Shown here one piece after another: positions 43,573 through 54,205 of a stretch of DNA of 64,000 bases (its first letter is position 1; every line of letters starts with the position of its first letter). Under the pieces are notes generated by a model. The model saw nothing but the letters and a program-made list of their open reading frames with translations, did no database searches and was not told the DNA's origin. A program made the translations under genes and the position numbers. The DNA comes from Furfurilactobacillus rossiae DSM 15814 (GTDB lineage: Bacteria; Bacillota; Bacilli; Lactobacillales; Lactobacillaceae). The stretch is taken from the NCBI RefSeq assembly GCF_000428925.1, contig NZ_AUAW01000005.1, forward strand, positions 62,001-126,000, in the 5' to 3' direction.

Positions 43573-45786
43573 ATGGAGAATGTTCAAATTACGAATCCCT
43601 TGGCAATTTTAAAATTATTGCCAGTTCAAAAACGCGGCGGGGCAGTGACTCAATTCTACCCCTATAAGATTGTGTTTGTCCTCCACAAATTGGTCAATGA
43701 CGAAGATTTAATTAACGAAATTGAACATGATCTCGTGAATGCACTGCACGATTTAGAGATTATTCCAACGGCGGAAATTCATCGGGTTTTACATAATAGC
43801 TTATTGAAGCACGATCAAATGGAAGCCGCTGATGCCTATGAGGCCAATTTTAAGCATGATCAGGATCAATTCGCGGCGGCGACAAGTGTTGAGGCTCGTA
43901 TTCAAAGGTTGTTTAGTCGGGATGCGGACGTGGTTCATGAAAACGCGAATAAAGACAGTCATGTTTTTAACACGCAGCGTGATCTTGAGGCCGGTGCGGC
44001 GAGTCGAGCTATTGGTTTAAAAATGCTACCAGATATTGTGGCTAAGGCTCATTTGCGCGGTGACATTCACTGGCACGATCTTGACTATTCACCAGTCACA
44101 CCTGAAACAAATTGTTGCCTAATCGACTTTGATGAAATGCTGGCACATGGTTTTAAAATTGGTAACGCGTGGGTTTCATCGCCACATTCCATTCAAACAG
44201 CGACCGCTCAAATGTCACAAATCATTGCCAACGTTGCGTCACTTCAGTATGGTGGGTGTTCGGCAAACCGGGTCGATCAGCTACTGGCGCCTTACGCGCA
44301 ACTGAATTACGACAAGCACATGGCAGATGCTGAACAGTGGGTCGCCGAAGATAAACGTGAGGATTACGCGCGTCAAAAGACGCAAAAAGATATTTACGAT
44401 GCTATGCAGGCCTTGGAGTACGAAATTAACACGTTGTATTCGTCACAAGGGCAGACGCCATTTACAACGGTGAACTTTGGATTGGGAACTAGCTGGATCG
44501 AGCGTGAAATTCAACGGGCTATTTTACAGATTCGGATTAAAGGTTTGGGAAAAGAACACCGGACCGCAATTTTTCCGAAACTGATTTTTACCGTTAAACG
44601 CGGGCTTAACTTGAATCCACAAGATCCTAATTATGATATTAAGCAATTAGCGATTGAGTGTTCAACCAAACGAATGTATCCAGATCTCTTGATGTATGAC
44701 AAAATCAAAGCGCTCACTGGTAGCTTTAAGACGCCAATGGGGTGTCGTTCTTTTCTCCAAGGATGGAAAGATGAAAACGGCGTGGAGGTTAACTCTGGCC
44801 GCATGAACTTAGGCGTGGTGACTGTCAACTTGCCACGGATTGCGTTGTCAGCACACGGTGACAAAAAGCTGTTTTGGGATATTTTTGAAGAACGCATGGC
44901 CGTTTGTCATACGGCACTGGCTTACCGAATTGAGCGAACGAAAGAAGCTAGGCCGGAGAACGCACCGTTACTCTATATGTATGGTGCGTTTGGCAAACGA
45001 CTTAAAGCGGATGACGACGTTGATGAGTTGTTCAAGAATGAACGGGCGACAATTTCACTTGGTTACATCGGTATCTATGAAGTATGCACGACCTTCTATG
45101 GACCTAAATGGGAACAGAATCCTGAAGCGCACGATTTTGCTGAAAAGATTGTGGCCGCACTGCGTGAAAAGTGTAATCAATGGGCAAAGGAAAGCGGGTA
45201 TCACTATAGCCTGTATTCCACCCCGGCTGAATCGCTGACCGACACGTTTGCCAAGGATGACATTGAGAAATTTGGTCGGGTGGCTGACGTGACAGACAAA
45301 GAGTATTACACGAATAGTTTTCACTATGATGTTCGTAAACACCCGTCACCGTTTGAAAAACTGACGTTTGAAGAAGTCTTTCCTAAATATGCGTCAGGCG
45401 GTTTTATTCATTACTGTGAGTACCCGAACTTGAAGCAAAATCCTAAAGCCCTCGAGGCCGTTTGGGACTGGGCCTATGATCACGTCGGCTATCTAGGCAC
45501 TAACACGTCTATTGACCAGTGTTTCAAGTGTGGTTTCAAGGGCGAATTCAAGGCGACAGCCAAGGGTTTTGAGTGCCCACAATGTGGAAATCACGATCCA
45601 CAATATTGTGACGTGGTCAAACGGACGTGTGGTTATTTGGGCAACCCACAGCAACGCCCAATGGTTCACGGTCGTCACATTGAGATTACGTCACGAAAGA
45701 AAAACATGACTTCGGAGATGATTAAACATGCAGCAGCGTACGAAAGGACCAAACAATCCGACACCCAAAGAATGGCTCGCCAGTGA
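43573..45786 (+). CDS. nrdD: Anaerobic ribonucleoside-triphosphate reductase
   Basis: 737 residues from the ATG at 43573; an earlier in-frame ATG would include the regulatory sites. Glycyl-radical enzyme making dNTPs without oxygen. The N-terminal ATP-cone lies in about residues 10-100. C-terminal zinc CFKCG...CPQCG precedes the glycyl-radical loop RTCGYLGNP near residue 686. The internal tract NCCLIDFDEML is the active-site region. It overlaps nrdG by 59 bp. Confidence 0.96.
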   Translation: MENVQITNPLAILKLLPVQKRGGAVTQFYPYKIVFVLHKLVNDEDLINEIEHDLVNALHDLEIIPTAEIHRVLHNSLLKHDQMEAADAYEANFKHDQDQFAAATSVEARIQRLFSRDADVVHENANKDSHVFNTQRDLEAGAASRAIGLKMLPDIVAKAHLRGDIHWHDLDYSPVTPETNCCLIDFDEMLAHGFKIGNAWVSSPHSIQTATAQMSQIIANVASLQYGGCSANRVDQLLAPYAQLNYDKHMADAEQWVAEDKREDYARQKTQKDIYDAMQALEYEINTLYSSQGQTPFTTVNFGLGTSWIEREIQRAILQIRIKGLGKEHRTAIFPKLIFTVKRGLNLNPQDPNYDIKQLAIECSTKRMYPDLLMYDKIKALTGSFKTPMGCRSFLQGWKDENGVEVNSGRMNLGVVTVNLPRIALSAHGDKKLFWDIFEERMAVCHTALAYRIERTKEARPENAPLLYMYGAFGKRLKADDDVDELFKNERATISLGYIGIYEVCTTFYGPKWEQNPEAHDFAEKIVAALREKCNQWAKESGYHYSLYSTPAESLTDTFAKDDIEKFGRVADVTDKEYYTNSFHYDVRKHPSPFEKLTFEEVFPKYASGGFIHYCEYPNLKQNPKALEAVWDWAYDHVGYLGTNTSIDQCFKCGFKGEFKATAKGFECPQCGNHDPQYCDVVKRTCGYLGNPQQRPMVHGRHIEITSRKKNMTSEMIKHAAAYERTKQSDTQRMARQ

Positions 45787-46309
45787 GCACAGTCTAGATT
45801 ATGTGGCGGACTACAAACCGTTTAATTTTGTTGACGGGGAAGGGGTGCGTTGCAGCTTATACGTTAGCGGCTGCTTATTTCATTGCCCGGGTTGTTACAA
45901 TGTGGCTGCACAGAACTTTCATTATGGGCATCCGTATACACAAGATCTAGAGGACCAAATTATCACGGATTTGAGTCAGGATTATGTCCAAGGTTTGACA
46001 CTACTGGGTGGTGAACCCTTTCTCAACACACATGTTTGCATTCAGCTGTGCAAACGAATTCGTCGGGAGTTTGGCCACGATAAGGATATTTGGTCATGGA
46101 CTGGTTACAAATGGAACGAATTGCTGAAGGACTCTGATGACAAGCTTGAGTTATTGTCGTTGATTGACATTTTGGTTGATGGGCGGTTCCTTGAGTCACA
46201 GAAGGACTTAACGTTGCAATTTCGTGGGAGTTCAAATCAGCGAATTATTGACGTGCCGAAGTCGTTAGCTCAAGACCAGGTTGTGATTTGGGACAAACTC
46301 GTTCGTTAA
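45728..46309 (+). CDS. nrdG: Anaerobic ribonucleotide reductase activating protein
   Basis: 193 residues. Radical-SAM CX3CX2C motif CLFHCPGC near residues 49-56 binds the 4Fe-4S cluster that generates the NrdD glycyl radical; GGEPF near 101 is the SAM contact. The ATG lies 59 bp inside the nrdD end, with GGAGATG upstream, so translation is coupled. Its own strong terminator follows. Confidence 0.95.
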   Translation: MQQRTKGPNNPTPKEWLASEHSLDYVADYKPFNFVDGEGVRCSLYVSGCLFHCPGCYNVAAQNFHYGHPYTQDLEDQIITDLSQDYVQGLTLLGGEPFLNTHVCIQLCKRIRREFGHDKDIWSWTGYKWNELLKDSDDKLELLSLIDILVDGRFLESQKDLTLQFRGSSNQRIIDVPKSLAQDQVVIWDKLVR

Positions 46310-46458
46310 TTGCTGATGGTTATGTGCATGGTGATTGTCGGCTGTAGTTGGAAAATCAATTGCACTCGTCTAGGGAGCGATTTATTGTTACGTTCTTCGG
46401 CTTTAATTCCCGTACTTCGCTTCTACGTTCGAGTTCTGTGAAACGATTGGTCAATAAA

Positions 46459-46510
46459 AAACATTTCAAAAGCTAGATGCTAATATGGCTAGTTTTTGAA
46501 ATGTTTTTCT
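46459..46510 (+). terminator. Terminator of nrdDG
   Basis: AACATTTCAAAAGCTAG / CTAGTTTTTGAAATGTT, 17 bp with one mismatch, followed by five T residues. Confidence 0.88.
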
Positions 46511-46551
46511 GTCGAGGCGGTTGTTTGAAAGGAGGAGTTAGTTAAATGTCC

Positions 46552-46603
46552 TTGAAACCGCTTCCATCAAAACCTATAATGGCTCTAGTAAAGTTTAGTA
46601 AAA
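46552..46603 (+). promoter_or_regulatory. galM promoter with cre and GalR-like operator
   Basis: TTGAAA (46552-46557), 16-bp spacer, TATAAT (46574-46579). A cre TGAAACCGCTTCCA (46553-46566, 13 of 14) covers the -35. GTTTAGTAAAA at 46593-46603, just past the start point, is identical in its core to the two sites before the galP operon. Confidence 0.8.
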
Positions 46604-46621
46604 ATTGTGGAGGCATCCTTT

Positions 46622-47665
46622 ATGAATTTTAGTCAGCAACCGTTTGGTAAATTGAGTGATGGTCGGTCAGTCGACCAATTAATTTTAAGTAATGATAATC
46701 AAGTATCATTACGTGTATTGACGCTAGGAGCAACGTGGCAAGGATTTGACGTGCCCGATGGTAACAATCGTAAGAATTTGTTGATCAGCTACGATCAACT
46801 CAAGGATTACGAAGCCACACCGTTTTATGTTTGTAAGACAGTTGGTCGGGTAGCTGGTCGAATCGGTCAAGCGACTTACGACATTGATGGGACGAGTTAT
46901 CACAGTGATCAGAACGAAAACAAAAACACGTTACACGGTGGCTTACATGGCTTTTCTGACCGTGTTTGGCGGGTTGTTGGCCACCAAGAGACGAGCGATA
47001 CTGTTTCCGTTACATTAGGGATTAGCGTTCAGGGTAGTGAAGATAATTTTCCTGGTGACATGGATGTTCTTGTGACCTATAGTTTGACGAATGCCAACCG
47101 AGCAACGTGGTCAATCACGGGTACAGCAACGGCTAAGACACTGTTTAACCCCACGTTACACACATACTTTAATGTGACGGATAACGAAGCATTGACGACG
47201 CAACAGTTGCACATTAACGGCAAGCAACGTGTTTTGTTGAACAGCGAAAAGGTTCCTACTGGTGAACTCAGTGATGCTACTGGTACCGCCTATGACTTCA
47301 GTAAGACGGGGACTGTGACGGATCATTTGGTCCAGTTAAAAGAAGAAAACGGCGGCAAAGAATTCGATGATGCATACCGTGTCAATGGGGATGAACACAC
47401 GCCGATTGCGACAGTTAGTGACCCAGTCAGTGGCCGCGCTGTGGACCTATATTCTAGCCGGAATGGCCTAGTGATTTTTACGGCTGACCCACTAGCCTAT
47501 GATAAGGATGAGGCTTATCAGGCCAGTCACCCTTACACGGCCTTGGCGATGGAAGCACAATGGCTACCAGATGCTATTCATCACGATGGTTTTGGCGATG
47601 TTGTGTTACCAGCAAATGCGCCACAGACGTATAGCATCAGTTACCAATATCGGGAAATGAAATAG
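46622..47665 (+). CDS. galM: Aldose 1-epimerase (mutarotase)
   Basis: 347 residues from the ATG at 46622 with GTGGAGG site. Interconverts alpha- and beta-galactose, feeding galactokinase. Substrate-binding Arg/His in GRVAGRI and LHGGLHGF (near 80-105), catalytic His in HTYFNV near 180 and catalytic Glu in LAMEAQ near 310 are present. Monocistronic, with its own terminator, but shares the operator sequence with the galPKTR promoter. Confidence 0.95.
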   Translation: MNFSQQPFGKLSDGRSVDQLILSNDNQVSLRVLTLGATWQGFDVPDGNNRKNLLISYDQLKDYEATPFYVCKTVGRVAGRIGQATYDIDGTSYHSDQNENKNTLHGGLHGFSDRVWRVVGHQETSDTVSVTLGISVQGSEDNFPGDMDVLVTYSLTNANRATWSITGTATAKTLFNPTLHTYFNVTDNEALTTQQLHINGKQRVLLNSEKVPTGELSDATGTAYDFSKTGTVTDHLVQLKEENGGKEFDDAYRVNGDEHTPIATVSDPVSGRAVDLYSSRNGLVIFTADPLAYDKDEAYQASHPYTALAMEAQWLPDAIHHDGFGDVVLPANAPQTYSISYQYREMK

Positions 47666-47682
47666 TTTAATTAGGTTAAATG

Positions 47683-47732
47683 ACGTCCGTTTGATGTTCA
47701 GCAGCAGCTGATATCAGGCGGACGTTTTGTTT
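47683..47732 (+). terminator. Terminator of galM
   Basis: ACGTCCG / CGGACGT stem extended by TTGAT/ATCAG pairs, then TTTTGTTTG. Confidence 0.75.
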
Positions 47733-47758
47733 GTCAGTTGAAAAAAGAGGCTAAAAAG

Positions 47759-47872
47759 TTTTAGTAAAAATATTTAAAAGCTATGAAACTGATTAGGTAG
47801 GCAAAACAACCGGTTGCATAGCGTTTGTATACAAAATCACATTGTTGAAACTTTTAGTAAAACTGTTATTAT
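47759..47872 (+). promoter_or_regulatory. gal operon promoter with two GalR-like operators
   Basis: TTGAAA (47845-47850), 16-bp spacer, TATTAT (47867-47872). Operator TTTTAGTAAAA fills the spacer at 47852-47862. An identical upstream copy lies at 47759-47769, 93 bp away (about nine turns), a spacing compatible with looping. GalR is encoded as the last gene of this operon. Confidence 0.75.
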
Positions 47873-47918
47873 CGACTTTGAAATCGCTTACATAACTATT
47901 TTTTTGGAGGTTAGCAAG

Positions 47919-48164
47919 ATGGCTGATAAGAATCAGAAAATCAAAATTGACCCTGATAAGTTTGCACGTGCAGTGCTGGGCGGTAATGCTCAACGCGAGG
48001 GCGAGGAAAACAAGTTGTACATCAAACGTCAATTGACGTTATACCTTGAATCCGTTTTACTCGTGCAAGATTTCAACGGTTTGGAAGAAACATCATTCGA
48101 CATGGCAAAAGAAAAGCAACGTAATGCCATTCTCGAAAAAGTCATTGAGCGTCGCTATAACTAA
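47919..48164 (+). CDS. Small charged protein, first cistron of the gal operon (81 aa)
   Basis: ATG at 47919 with TTTTGGAGG at good distance. Highly charged, no membrane segment, no cysteine (MADKNQKIKIDPDKFARAV...EKVIERRYN); mostly helical in appearance. It is transcribed from the GalR-controlled promoter and sits 50 bp before the sugar permease. No family recognised; could be an adaptor or regulator of the permease. Confidence 0.75.
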   Translation: MADKNQKIKIDPDKFARAVLGGNAQREGEENKLYIKRQLTLYLESVLLVQDFNGLEETSFDMAKEKQRNAILEKVIERRYN

Positions 48165-48214
48165 TTCGACAAACGAACGTTAAATTAGTCGAATGGAAAA
48201 AGGAGAACTTGAAA

Positions 48215-49648
48215 ATGAATCAAGTTAAACAATATTTATCCTATGCATTTGGTGCGTTTGGACATGATGCGTTTTATGCAACACTTAGCACTTATTTTAC
48301 TTTCTTTGTTACTAGTCAATTATTTGGTTCGGGGAATCACGCTAATGACGCTAAAATGATTAGTGCCGTTACTTTGATTATGGTTATTATTCGGATTGTT
48401 GAAATCGCCTTTGATCCAATTATTGGTGGTGCGGTTGATAACACGCACTCACGATGGGGCAAATTCAAGCCATGGTTAATGATTGGTGCAACAATTAGTT
48501 CGTTAATGTTGATTTTGATATTTACTGATTTTGGTGGATTAACTGTTAATAAACCTACGTTATACTTGATTTTGTTCGGAATTGTGTTTGTGATTTTGGA
48601 TGTATTTTATTCATTCAAAGATATTTCATTTTGGTCAATGTTACCTGCTTTGACGGTTGATTCAAATAAACGTGCTCGTTTTGGTACGATTGCTCGTTTT
48701 GGTTCAACTTTGGGTGCACAAGGTGTTGCATTAATTATTATGCCCACAGTCACGCTTGTATCTGGCTGGTTTGGTGGTGCAAAAGGTCAACAGAATCAAA
48801 TTGGTTGGCTAGGCTTTGCTATTTTAATTGGAGTAATTTCTTTCCTTGGCGCATTGGCTACTGCCACAGGTACCAAAGAAGAAGATAATATTATTCGTGA
48901 AAACACGGAAAAAGTTGGCATTTTAGGAATTTTTAAAGTTCTCTTCAAAAATGACCAGTTGATGTGGCTGGCATTATCATATTTCTTGCTTGCCTTTGGT
49001 TACGTCATTACAACTTCATTGTTCTTATACTACTTTAGATATGTATTGGGTCAGCCAAATGCTTTTTGGATGGAAGGTGCAATAACTGCCGTTCTAGGCA
49101 TTGTGTCAGTTATATTATTCCCATTTTTAGAAGCGTTGATCAAACGAAAAGCTATTTATGTTGGCGGCATTTGCCTAATGCTTGTTGGTTATGTGGTCTT
49201 CAACTTTGCCGGGACTAGTTTAGCAATGACTTTAGTCGCAATTTCGTTAATTTTCTTCCCATACCCAATGATTTTCCTAGCTGCCTTAATGACCATTACC
49301 GACAGTGTTGAATATGGTCAGTTGCGGTTAGGTACACGAAACGAATCAGTGACGTTGGCTGTTCGGCCATTGTTAGATAAATTGGCCGGTGCGTTTGCGA
49401 ACGGAATTGTTGTTATCGCTGCCATTCACACTGGAATGAGTGGTAATGCTAAACCTAGTGATATCAGTTCGGCACAATTGCTAAACTTCCACATGTATAT
49501 TTTCTACGCACCAATGGTGATGCTTGTCATTGCCGCTGTTGTTTACTTAACAAAAGTTACCTTGACCGAAGCTAAACATGCTGAAGTTGTTAAGGAATTG
49601 GAAAAGAAGCTTGGTGCGGATTCAGAAGATATCGCCAAGATTAAGTAA
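48215..49648 (+). CDS. galP: GPH-family galactose/lactose:cation symporter without IIA domain
   Basis: 477 residues from the ATG at 48215 (AGGAGAA site; a TTG six bases earlier is less likely). Twelve membrane segments; the N-terminal HDAFYATLSTYFTFFV and the ARFGTIARFGSTLG loop are typical of the LacS/MelB/XylP family. The ~160-residue IIA-like regulatory domain of LacS is absent, so PTS phosphorylation control is not expected. Context makes galactose the likely substrate. Confidence 0.88.
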   Translation: MNQVKQYLSYAFGAFGHDAFYATLSTYFTFFVTSQLFGSGNHANDAKMISAVTLIMVIIRIVEIAFDPIIGGAVDNTHSRWGKFKPWLMIGATISSLMLILIFTDFGGLTVNKPTLYLILFGIVFVILDVFYSFKDISFWSMLPALTVDSNKRARFGTIARFGSTLGAQGVALIIMPTVTLVSGWFGGAKGQQNQIGWLGFAILIGVISFLGALATATGTKEEDNIIRENTEKVGILGIFKVLFKNDQLMWLALSYFLLAFGYVITTSLFLYYFRYVLGQPNAFWMEGAITAVLGIVSVILFPFLEALIKRKAIYVGGICLMLVGYVVFNFAGTSLAMTLVAISLIFFPYPMIFLAALMTITDSVEYGQLRLGTRNESVTLAVRPLLDKLAGAFANGIVVIAAIHTGMSGNAKPSDISSAQLLNFHMYIFYAPMVMLVIAAVVYLTKVTLTEAKHAEVVKELEKKLGADSEDIAKIK

Positions 49649-49692
49649 TTAAAATGCAGCAATAAAAAATGTTAAAAGGTGGTTTATACATT

Positions 49693-50862
49693 ATGGATGC
49701 AGCAAGTATTAAACAAGAATATCAAGATGCTTTTGATGTCGCACCACAGTCTGTTTTCTTCTCACCTGGCCGGATCAACCTGATCGGTGAACACACTGAT
49801 TACAATGGTGGTCACGTATTTCCATGTGCGATTACATTGGGAACATACGGCGCTGCTTCACCACGGACGGATACCACGGTTCGTTTGTACTCAGGCAACT
49901 TACCCAAGGATGGCGTGCTTACTTTTGATGTAAATGACTTATCCTTCAACAAGGGTTTTGGTTGGGGAAACTATCCTAAGGGAATGCTTTATGAACTAGC
50001 CAAGAAGGGTGCTAAGTTTGACCATGGCTTCGATTTATACGTTCATGGTAACTTGCCTGACGGTTCTGGTTTGTCATCCTCAGCATCTTTGGAATTATTG
50101 GTTGGTGTCATTGCCAAGAAACTTTACAACCTCGAAGTTGAACAGATGGACTTAGTTTACGCCGGTCAACAAGTTGAAAATGACTATATTGGCCTGAATT
50201 CCGGTATCATGGACCAATTTGCGATTGGCATGGGTAAAAAAGACCAAGCCATGTTCCTAGACGTTAACACCATGAAATATGAGTATTATCCAGTTGATTT
50301 AGGTGACAATGTCGTTTTGATTATGAACAGTAACAAGTCTCATGACTTAGCTAGTTCGAAGTACAATGAACGTCGCTCACAGTGTGAAGAAGCATTACGC
50401 CGCATTCAACAAGGGGTCAACGTTAAGACATTGGGTGACTTAACCAAAGAACAATTCGACCAAGCAACTTACTTAATTAACGATGCCACCTTGATCCGTC
50501 GTGCACGCCACGCTGTATTTGAAAATCAGCGGACAATTGATGCCAAACAAGCATTGGATGATCATGATTTAAAGACGTTTGGTCACCTTGTTAGCGCATC
50601 ACACATCTCATTGCAGTATGATTATGAGGTGAGTGTTCCAGAACTCGACACGTTGGTTGATACTGCTTGGGCACAAGACGGTGTTCTTGGTGCACGGATC
50701 ATTGGCGGTGGCTTCGGCGGTTGTGCAATTGCGATCGTTAGTCGCGACCAAGTTGATCACGTTAAGGAAGTTGTTGGCGACACGTACCTGAAGCGCTTTG
50801 GTTATGCAGCAGACTTTTACGTGGCTGAAATTGCCGATGGGACTCACGAAGTTACGGCATAA
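49693..50862 (+). CDS. galK: Galactokinase
   Basis: 389 residues from the ATG at 49693 (AAAGGTGG site); an ATG at 49669 precedes that site and is rejected. Phosphorylates alpha-D-galactose with ATP. GHMP-kinase motifs: signature PGRINLIGEHTDYNGG (near 26-41), ATP loop LPDGSGLSSSASLE (near 115-128), and GGGFGGCAIAI near 338. Followed after 17 bp by galT. Confidence 0.97.
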   Translation: MDAASIKQEYQDAFDVAPQSVFFSPGRINLIGEHTDYNGGHVFPCAITLGTYGAASPRTDTTVRLYSGNLPKDGVLTFDVNDLSFNKGFGWGNYPKGMLYELAKKGAKFDHGFDLYVHGNLPDGSGLSSSASLELLVGVIAKKLYNLEVEQMDLVYAGQQVENDYIGLNSGIMDQFAIGMGKKDQAMFLDVNTMKYEYYPVDLGDNVVLIMNSNKSHDLASSKYNERRSQCEEALRRIQQGVNVKTLGDLTKEQFDQATYLINDATLIRRARHAVFENQRTIDAKQALDDHDLKTFGHLVSASHISLQYDYEVSVPELDTLVDTAWAQDGVLGARIIGGGFGGCAIAIVSRDQVDHVKEVVGDTYLKRFGYAADFYVAEIADGTHEVTA

Positions 50863-50879
50863 ACGTAGGAGTGACACTA

Positions 50880-52346
50880 ATGGTAGAAGATGCAGTAGAG
50901 AATTTAATTAGCTTAGCCGTGCAGAATGGTGCGGCGGAACCGTTGGATCGGGTTTATTTGAGAAATCGAATTTTTGCCTTAATTGGTGATGAAATGGCTG
51001 TTGCCTTAGAAGGCGATGGTGTTGAAGCTATCAGTGAGGCGCTGGTTAATGCCGCCGTGGAAAACGGTAAAATCGAAGATAATCAAACAGCCCGCGAACT
51101 ATTGGATGCGCAGTTGATGGACTTGACGACACCGCGGCCAAGTAAAGTGAATGAACGTTTCTGGGAAGATTATCAGACCAGCCCTGAAGCAGCAACAAAA
51201 TATTTTTACGGTTTGAGTAAAGCCAATAACTATATCAAGACAAAGGCAATCGCAAAGAATATTGTCTTTAATTCAGCGACAACGTTTGGCGACTTGGAAA
51301 TCACAATCAACCTGTCCAAACCGGAAAAGGATCCGAAAGCGATTGCGGCAGCTGCCCACACAGCAGCGAGCGGCTATCCACTTTGTCAGTTATGTTTGGA
51401 AAATGAAGGCTACCTAGGTCGCCTTGGTTATCCTGCACGAAGTAATCACCGGGTCATTCGATTAACGGTTGGCGGTCGTCCATGGGGCTTCCAGTACTCA
51501 CCATATGCATACTTTGGCGAACATGCGATTTTCCTCGATCAACAACATGTTCCGATGAAAATTAATCGGCAAACATTTACTAATTTGTTTGAGATTATTA
51601 CGCAATTTCCACAGTATTTCGTTGGTAGCAACGCTGATTTACCGATCGTGGGTGGCTCTATGTTGAGCCATGAACATTATCAAGGTGGGCGGCACAACTT
51701 CCCAATGATGAAGGCACCGATTGCTTCAACGTTTAAATTAGCTGATTATCCAGACGTTAAATGTGGTGTTGTGAAATGGGCGATGTCGACAATTCGTTTG
51801 ACCGGCGCTAACCAGCAGAACGTCGCCGATGCTGCCGAACATATCCGTGAAGTTTGGAATCACTATGACGATCCAGCCGTTTCTGTAAAAGCATATGACG
51901 GTGAGACCCGTCATCATACGGTTACGCCAATTGCTTATCGTAATGGGGATCAATTTGTTCTCGATATTGTGTTGCGGGATAATCAAACTTCCGCCGATTA
52001 TCCGGATGGCATTTTCCATCCGCACAAGGACGTTCAGCACATTAAGAAGGAAAACATTGGTTTAATCGAAGTTATGGGCCGTGCGATTTTGCCTGCTCGT
52101 TTGAAGACCGAAATGCAAGAAGTTCAAAAATTCTTGTTGGATCAGCCAAACGATATGGCTGAATATCACCGCACTTGGGCGGAAGAGATCAAACAAAACA
52201 ACACCATTACAAGTGATAATGTTGAACAAGTAGTCGACGATGCGATTGGTAAAGTCTTTGGTCGCGTTTTGGAGGATGCTGGCGTATTCAAGTGGGATGC
52301 TGCTGGTCGTGAAGCACAAGCTCGGTTTATTAAAGCAATCGAATAA
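50880..52346 (+). CDS. galT: UTP-hexose-1-phosphate uridylyltransferase (Firmicutes type 2)
   Basis: 488 residues from ATG at 50880 (TAGGAG). Exchanges UMP between UDP-glucose and galactose-1-phosphate. Type-2 GalT features: CQLCLENEGYLGR, HRVIRLTVGGRPWGFQYSPYAYFGEH and SHEHYQGGRHNFPM (the HxH-type active-site region). Much longer than the enterobacterial type-1 enzyme, as expected. galE is not in the window and must be elsewhere. Confidence 0.96.
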   Translation: MVEDAVENLISLAVQNGAAEPLDRVYLRNRIFALIGDEMAVALEGDGVEAISEALVNAAVENGKIEDNQTARELLDAQLMDLTTPRPSKVNERFWEDYQTSPEAATKYFYGLSKANNYIKTKAIAKNIVFNSATTFGDLEITINLSKPEKDPKAIAAAAHTAASGYPLCQLCLENEGYLGRLGYPARSNHRVIRLTVGGRPWGFQYSPYAYFGEHAIFLDQQHVPMKINRQTFTNLFEIITQFPQYFVGSNADLPIVGGSMLSHEHYQGGRHNFPMMKAPIASTFKLADYPDVKCGVVKWAMSTIRLTGANQQNVADAAEHIREVWNHYDDPAVSVKAYDGETRHHTVTPIAYRNGDQFVLDIVLRDNQTSADYPDGIFHPHKDVQHIKKENIGLIEVMGRAILPARLKTEMQEVQKFLLDQPNDMAEYHRTWAEEIKQNNTITSDNVEQVVDDAIGKVFGRVLEDAGVFKWDAAGREAQARFIKAIE

Positions 52347-52370
52347 TATCTTGAATGTGTGGGAAGGTGA

Positions 52371-53369
<999 letters not shown>

Positions 53370-53381
53370 ACAGGACTAAAA

Positions 53382-53418
53382 GTAGGGGGCCGATTATGTG
53401 GTCGCCCTGTTTTTTTGC
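53382..53418 (+). terminator. Terminator after galR
   Basis: GGGGCCGA...TGGTCGCCC imperfect stem with seven T residues. Confidence 0.75.
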
Positions 53419-53558
53419 AATAATACAATGAATCTTGACCCGTCAAACATGCTTTTTTTGCGCAATGTGTGTACGCTAGAATAGGTGTGCAGGGGCTCCA
53501 TCTCACTGAGCTGATCGGTCAACACATTTAGATTTACGGAAGGAATGACAATAAAAAT

Positions 53559-54059
53559 ATGAATAACTCATCATTTAAATATCCAGATCAGGCTGCTTAT
53601 AAGTTGGTGACTGACCAGTTAGCAGCCAAAAATATTACCTATAAAGAGATTGCTGCAATCACACAGGACATGCAACGCGAATATTTACCAGATGTTCCGC
53701 TCAGTGAGTTTGAAACGGAAACTGAGGACGTACTCCACAAACGCGAAGTGATGAACAACGTGATGGTGGCGCTTGAGTTGGATCGATTGGCAACTGAAAA
53801 TCAACTGAAGGAGCCGCTGGAATCGATTATCAGAAATGATGCCGGCGTGTTTGGTGTCGATGAAGGACTGGCGCTCAACATTGCCAACATTTATGGCACC
53901 ATCGGTGTGACCAACTATGGTTATGTGGATAAGGTCAAGGAAGGCGTTATCAAACGGCTGGATGAAGAGAAGACTGATCAGGTCAATACTTTTATTGACG
54001 ACATCATTGGCGCGATTGCTGCTGCAGTGGCCGCCAAGATGGCACACAAATACGCTTAG
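53559..54059 (+). CDS. pgpA: Phosphatidylglycerophosphatase A-like protein (YutG family)
   Basis: 166 residues. LHKREVMNNVMVALELDRLA, DEGLALNIANIYGTIGVTNYGYVDK and the C-terminal FIDDIIGAIAAAVAAKMAH are the conserved blocks of Firmicute PgpA/YutG proteins. Predicted to dephosphorylate phosphatidylglycerol-phosphate, though Bacillus members are poorly studied. It stands where cggR usually precedes gap in other lactobacilli, but has no relation to CggR. GGAAGG site. Confidence 0.85.
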   Translation: MNNSSFKYPDQAAYKLVTDQLAAKNITYKEIAAITQDMQREYLPDVPLSEFETETEDVLHKREVMNNVMVALELDRLATENQLKEPLESIIRNDAGVFGVDEGLALNIANIYGTIGVTNYGYVDKVKEGVIKRLDEEKTDQVNTFIDDIIGAIAAAVAAKMAHKYA

Positions 54060-54153
54060 AGTTTGGTAAGAATTTGAACTTTTAGCAAACGGAAGAATCT
54101 TCTGCTAAGGCGCGTCACGCTTATGAAACAATCAAATGTAAACGAATGAAAGC

Positions 54154-54205
54154 ACTTGTGAAAACAAGTCTAACGTTTGCAGGTTTTGGCCGATTGTCAT
54201 ATAAT
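54154..54205 (+). promoter_or_regulatory. gap promoter with upstream palindrome
   Basis: TTGCAG (54177-54182), 17-bp spacer, TATAAT (54200-54205). Directly upstream, ACTTGT (54154-54159) and ACAAGT (54164-54169) form a palindrome with a 4-bp centre, a possible operator. Confidence 0.7.

Noticed and set aside
46546-46632. 28-codon upstream ORF with an AAAGGAGGAG site overlapping the galM start
   Set aside because: The galM promoter (TTGAAA 46552, TATAAT 46574) lies downstream of its ATG, so the transcript from that promoter would not contain the ORF start. No other promoter is evident.
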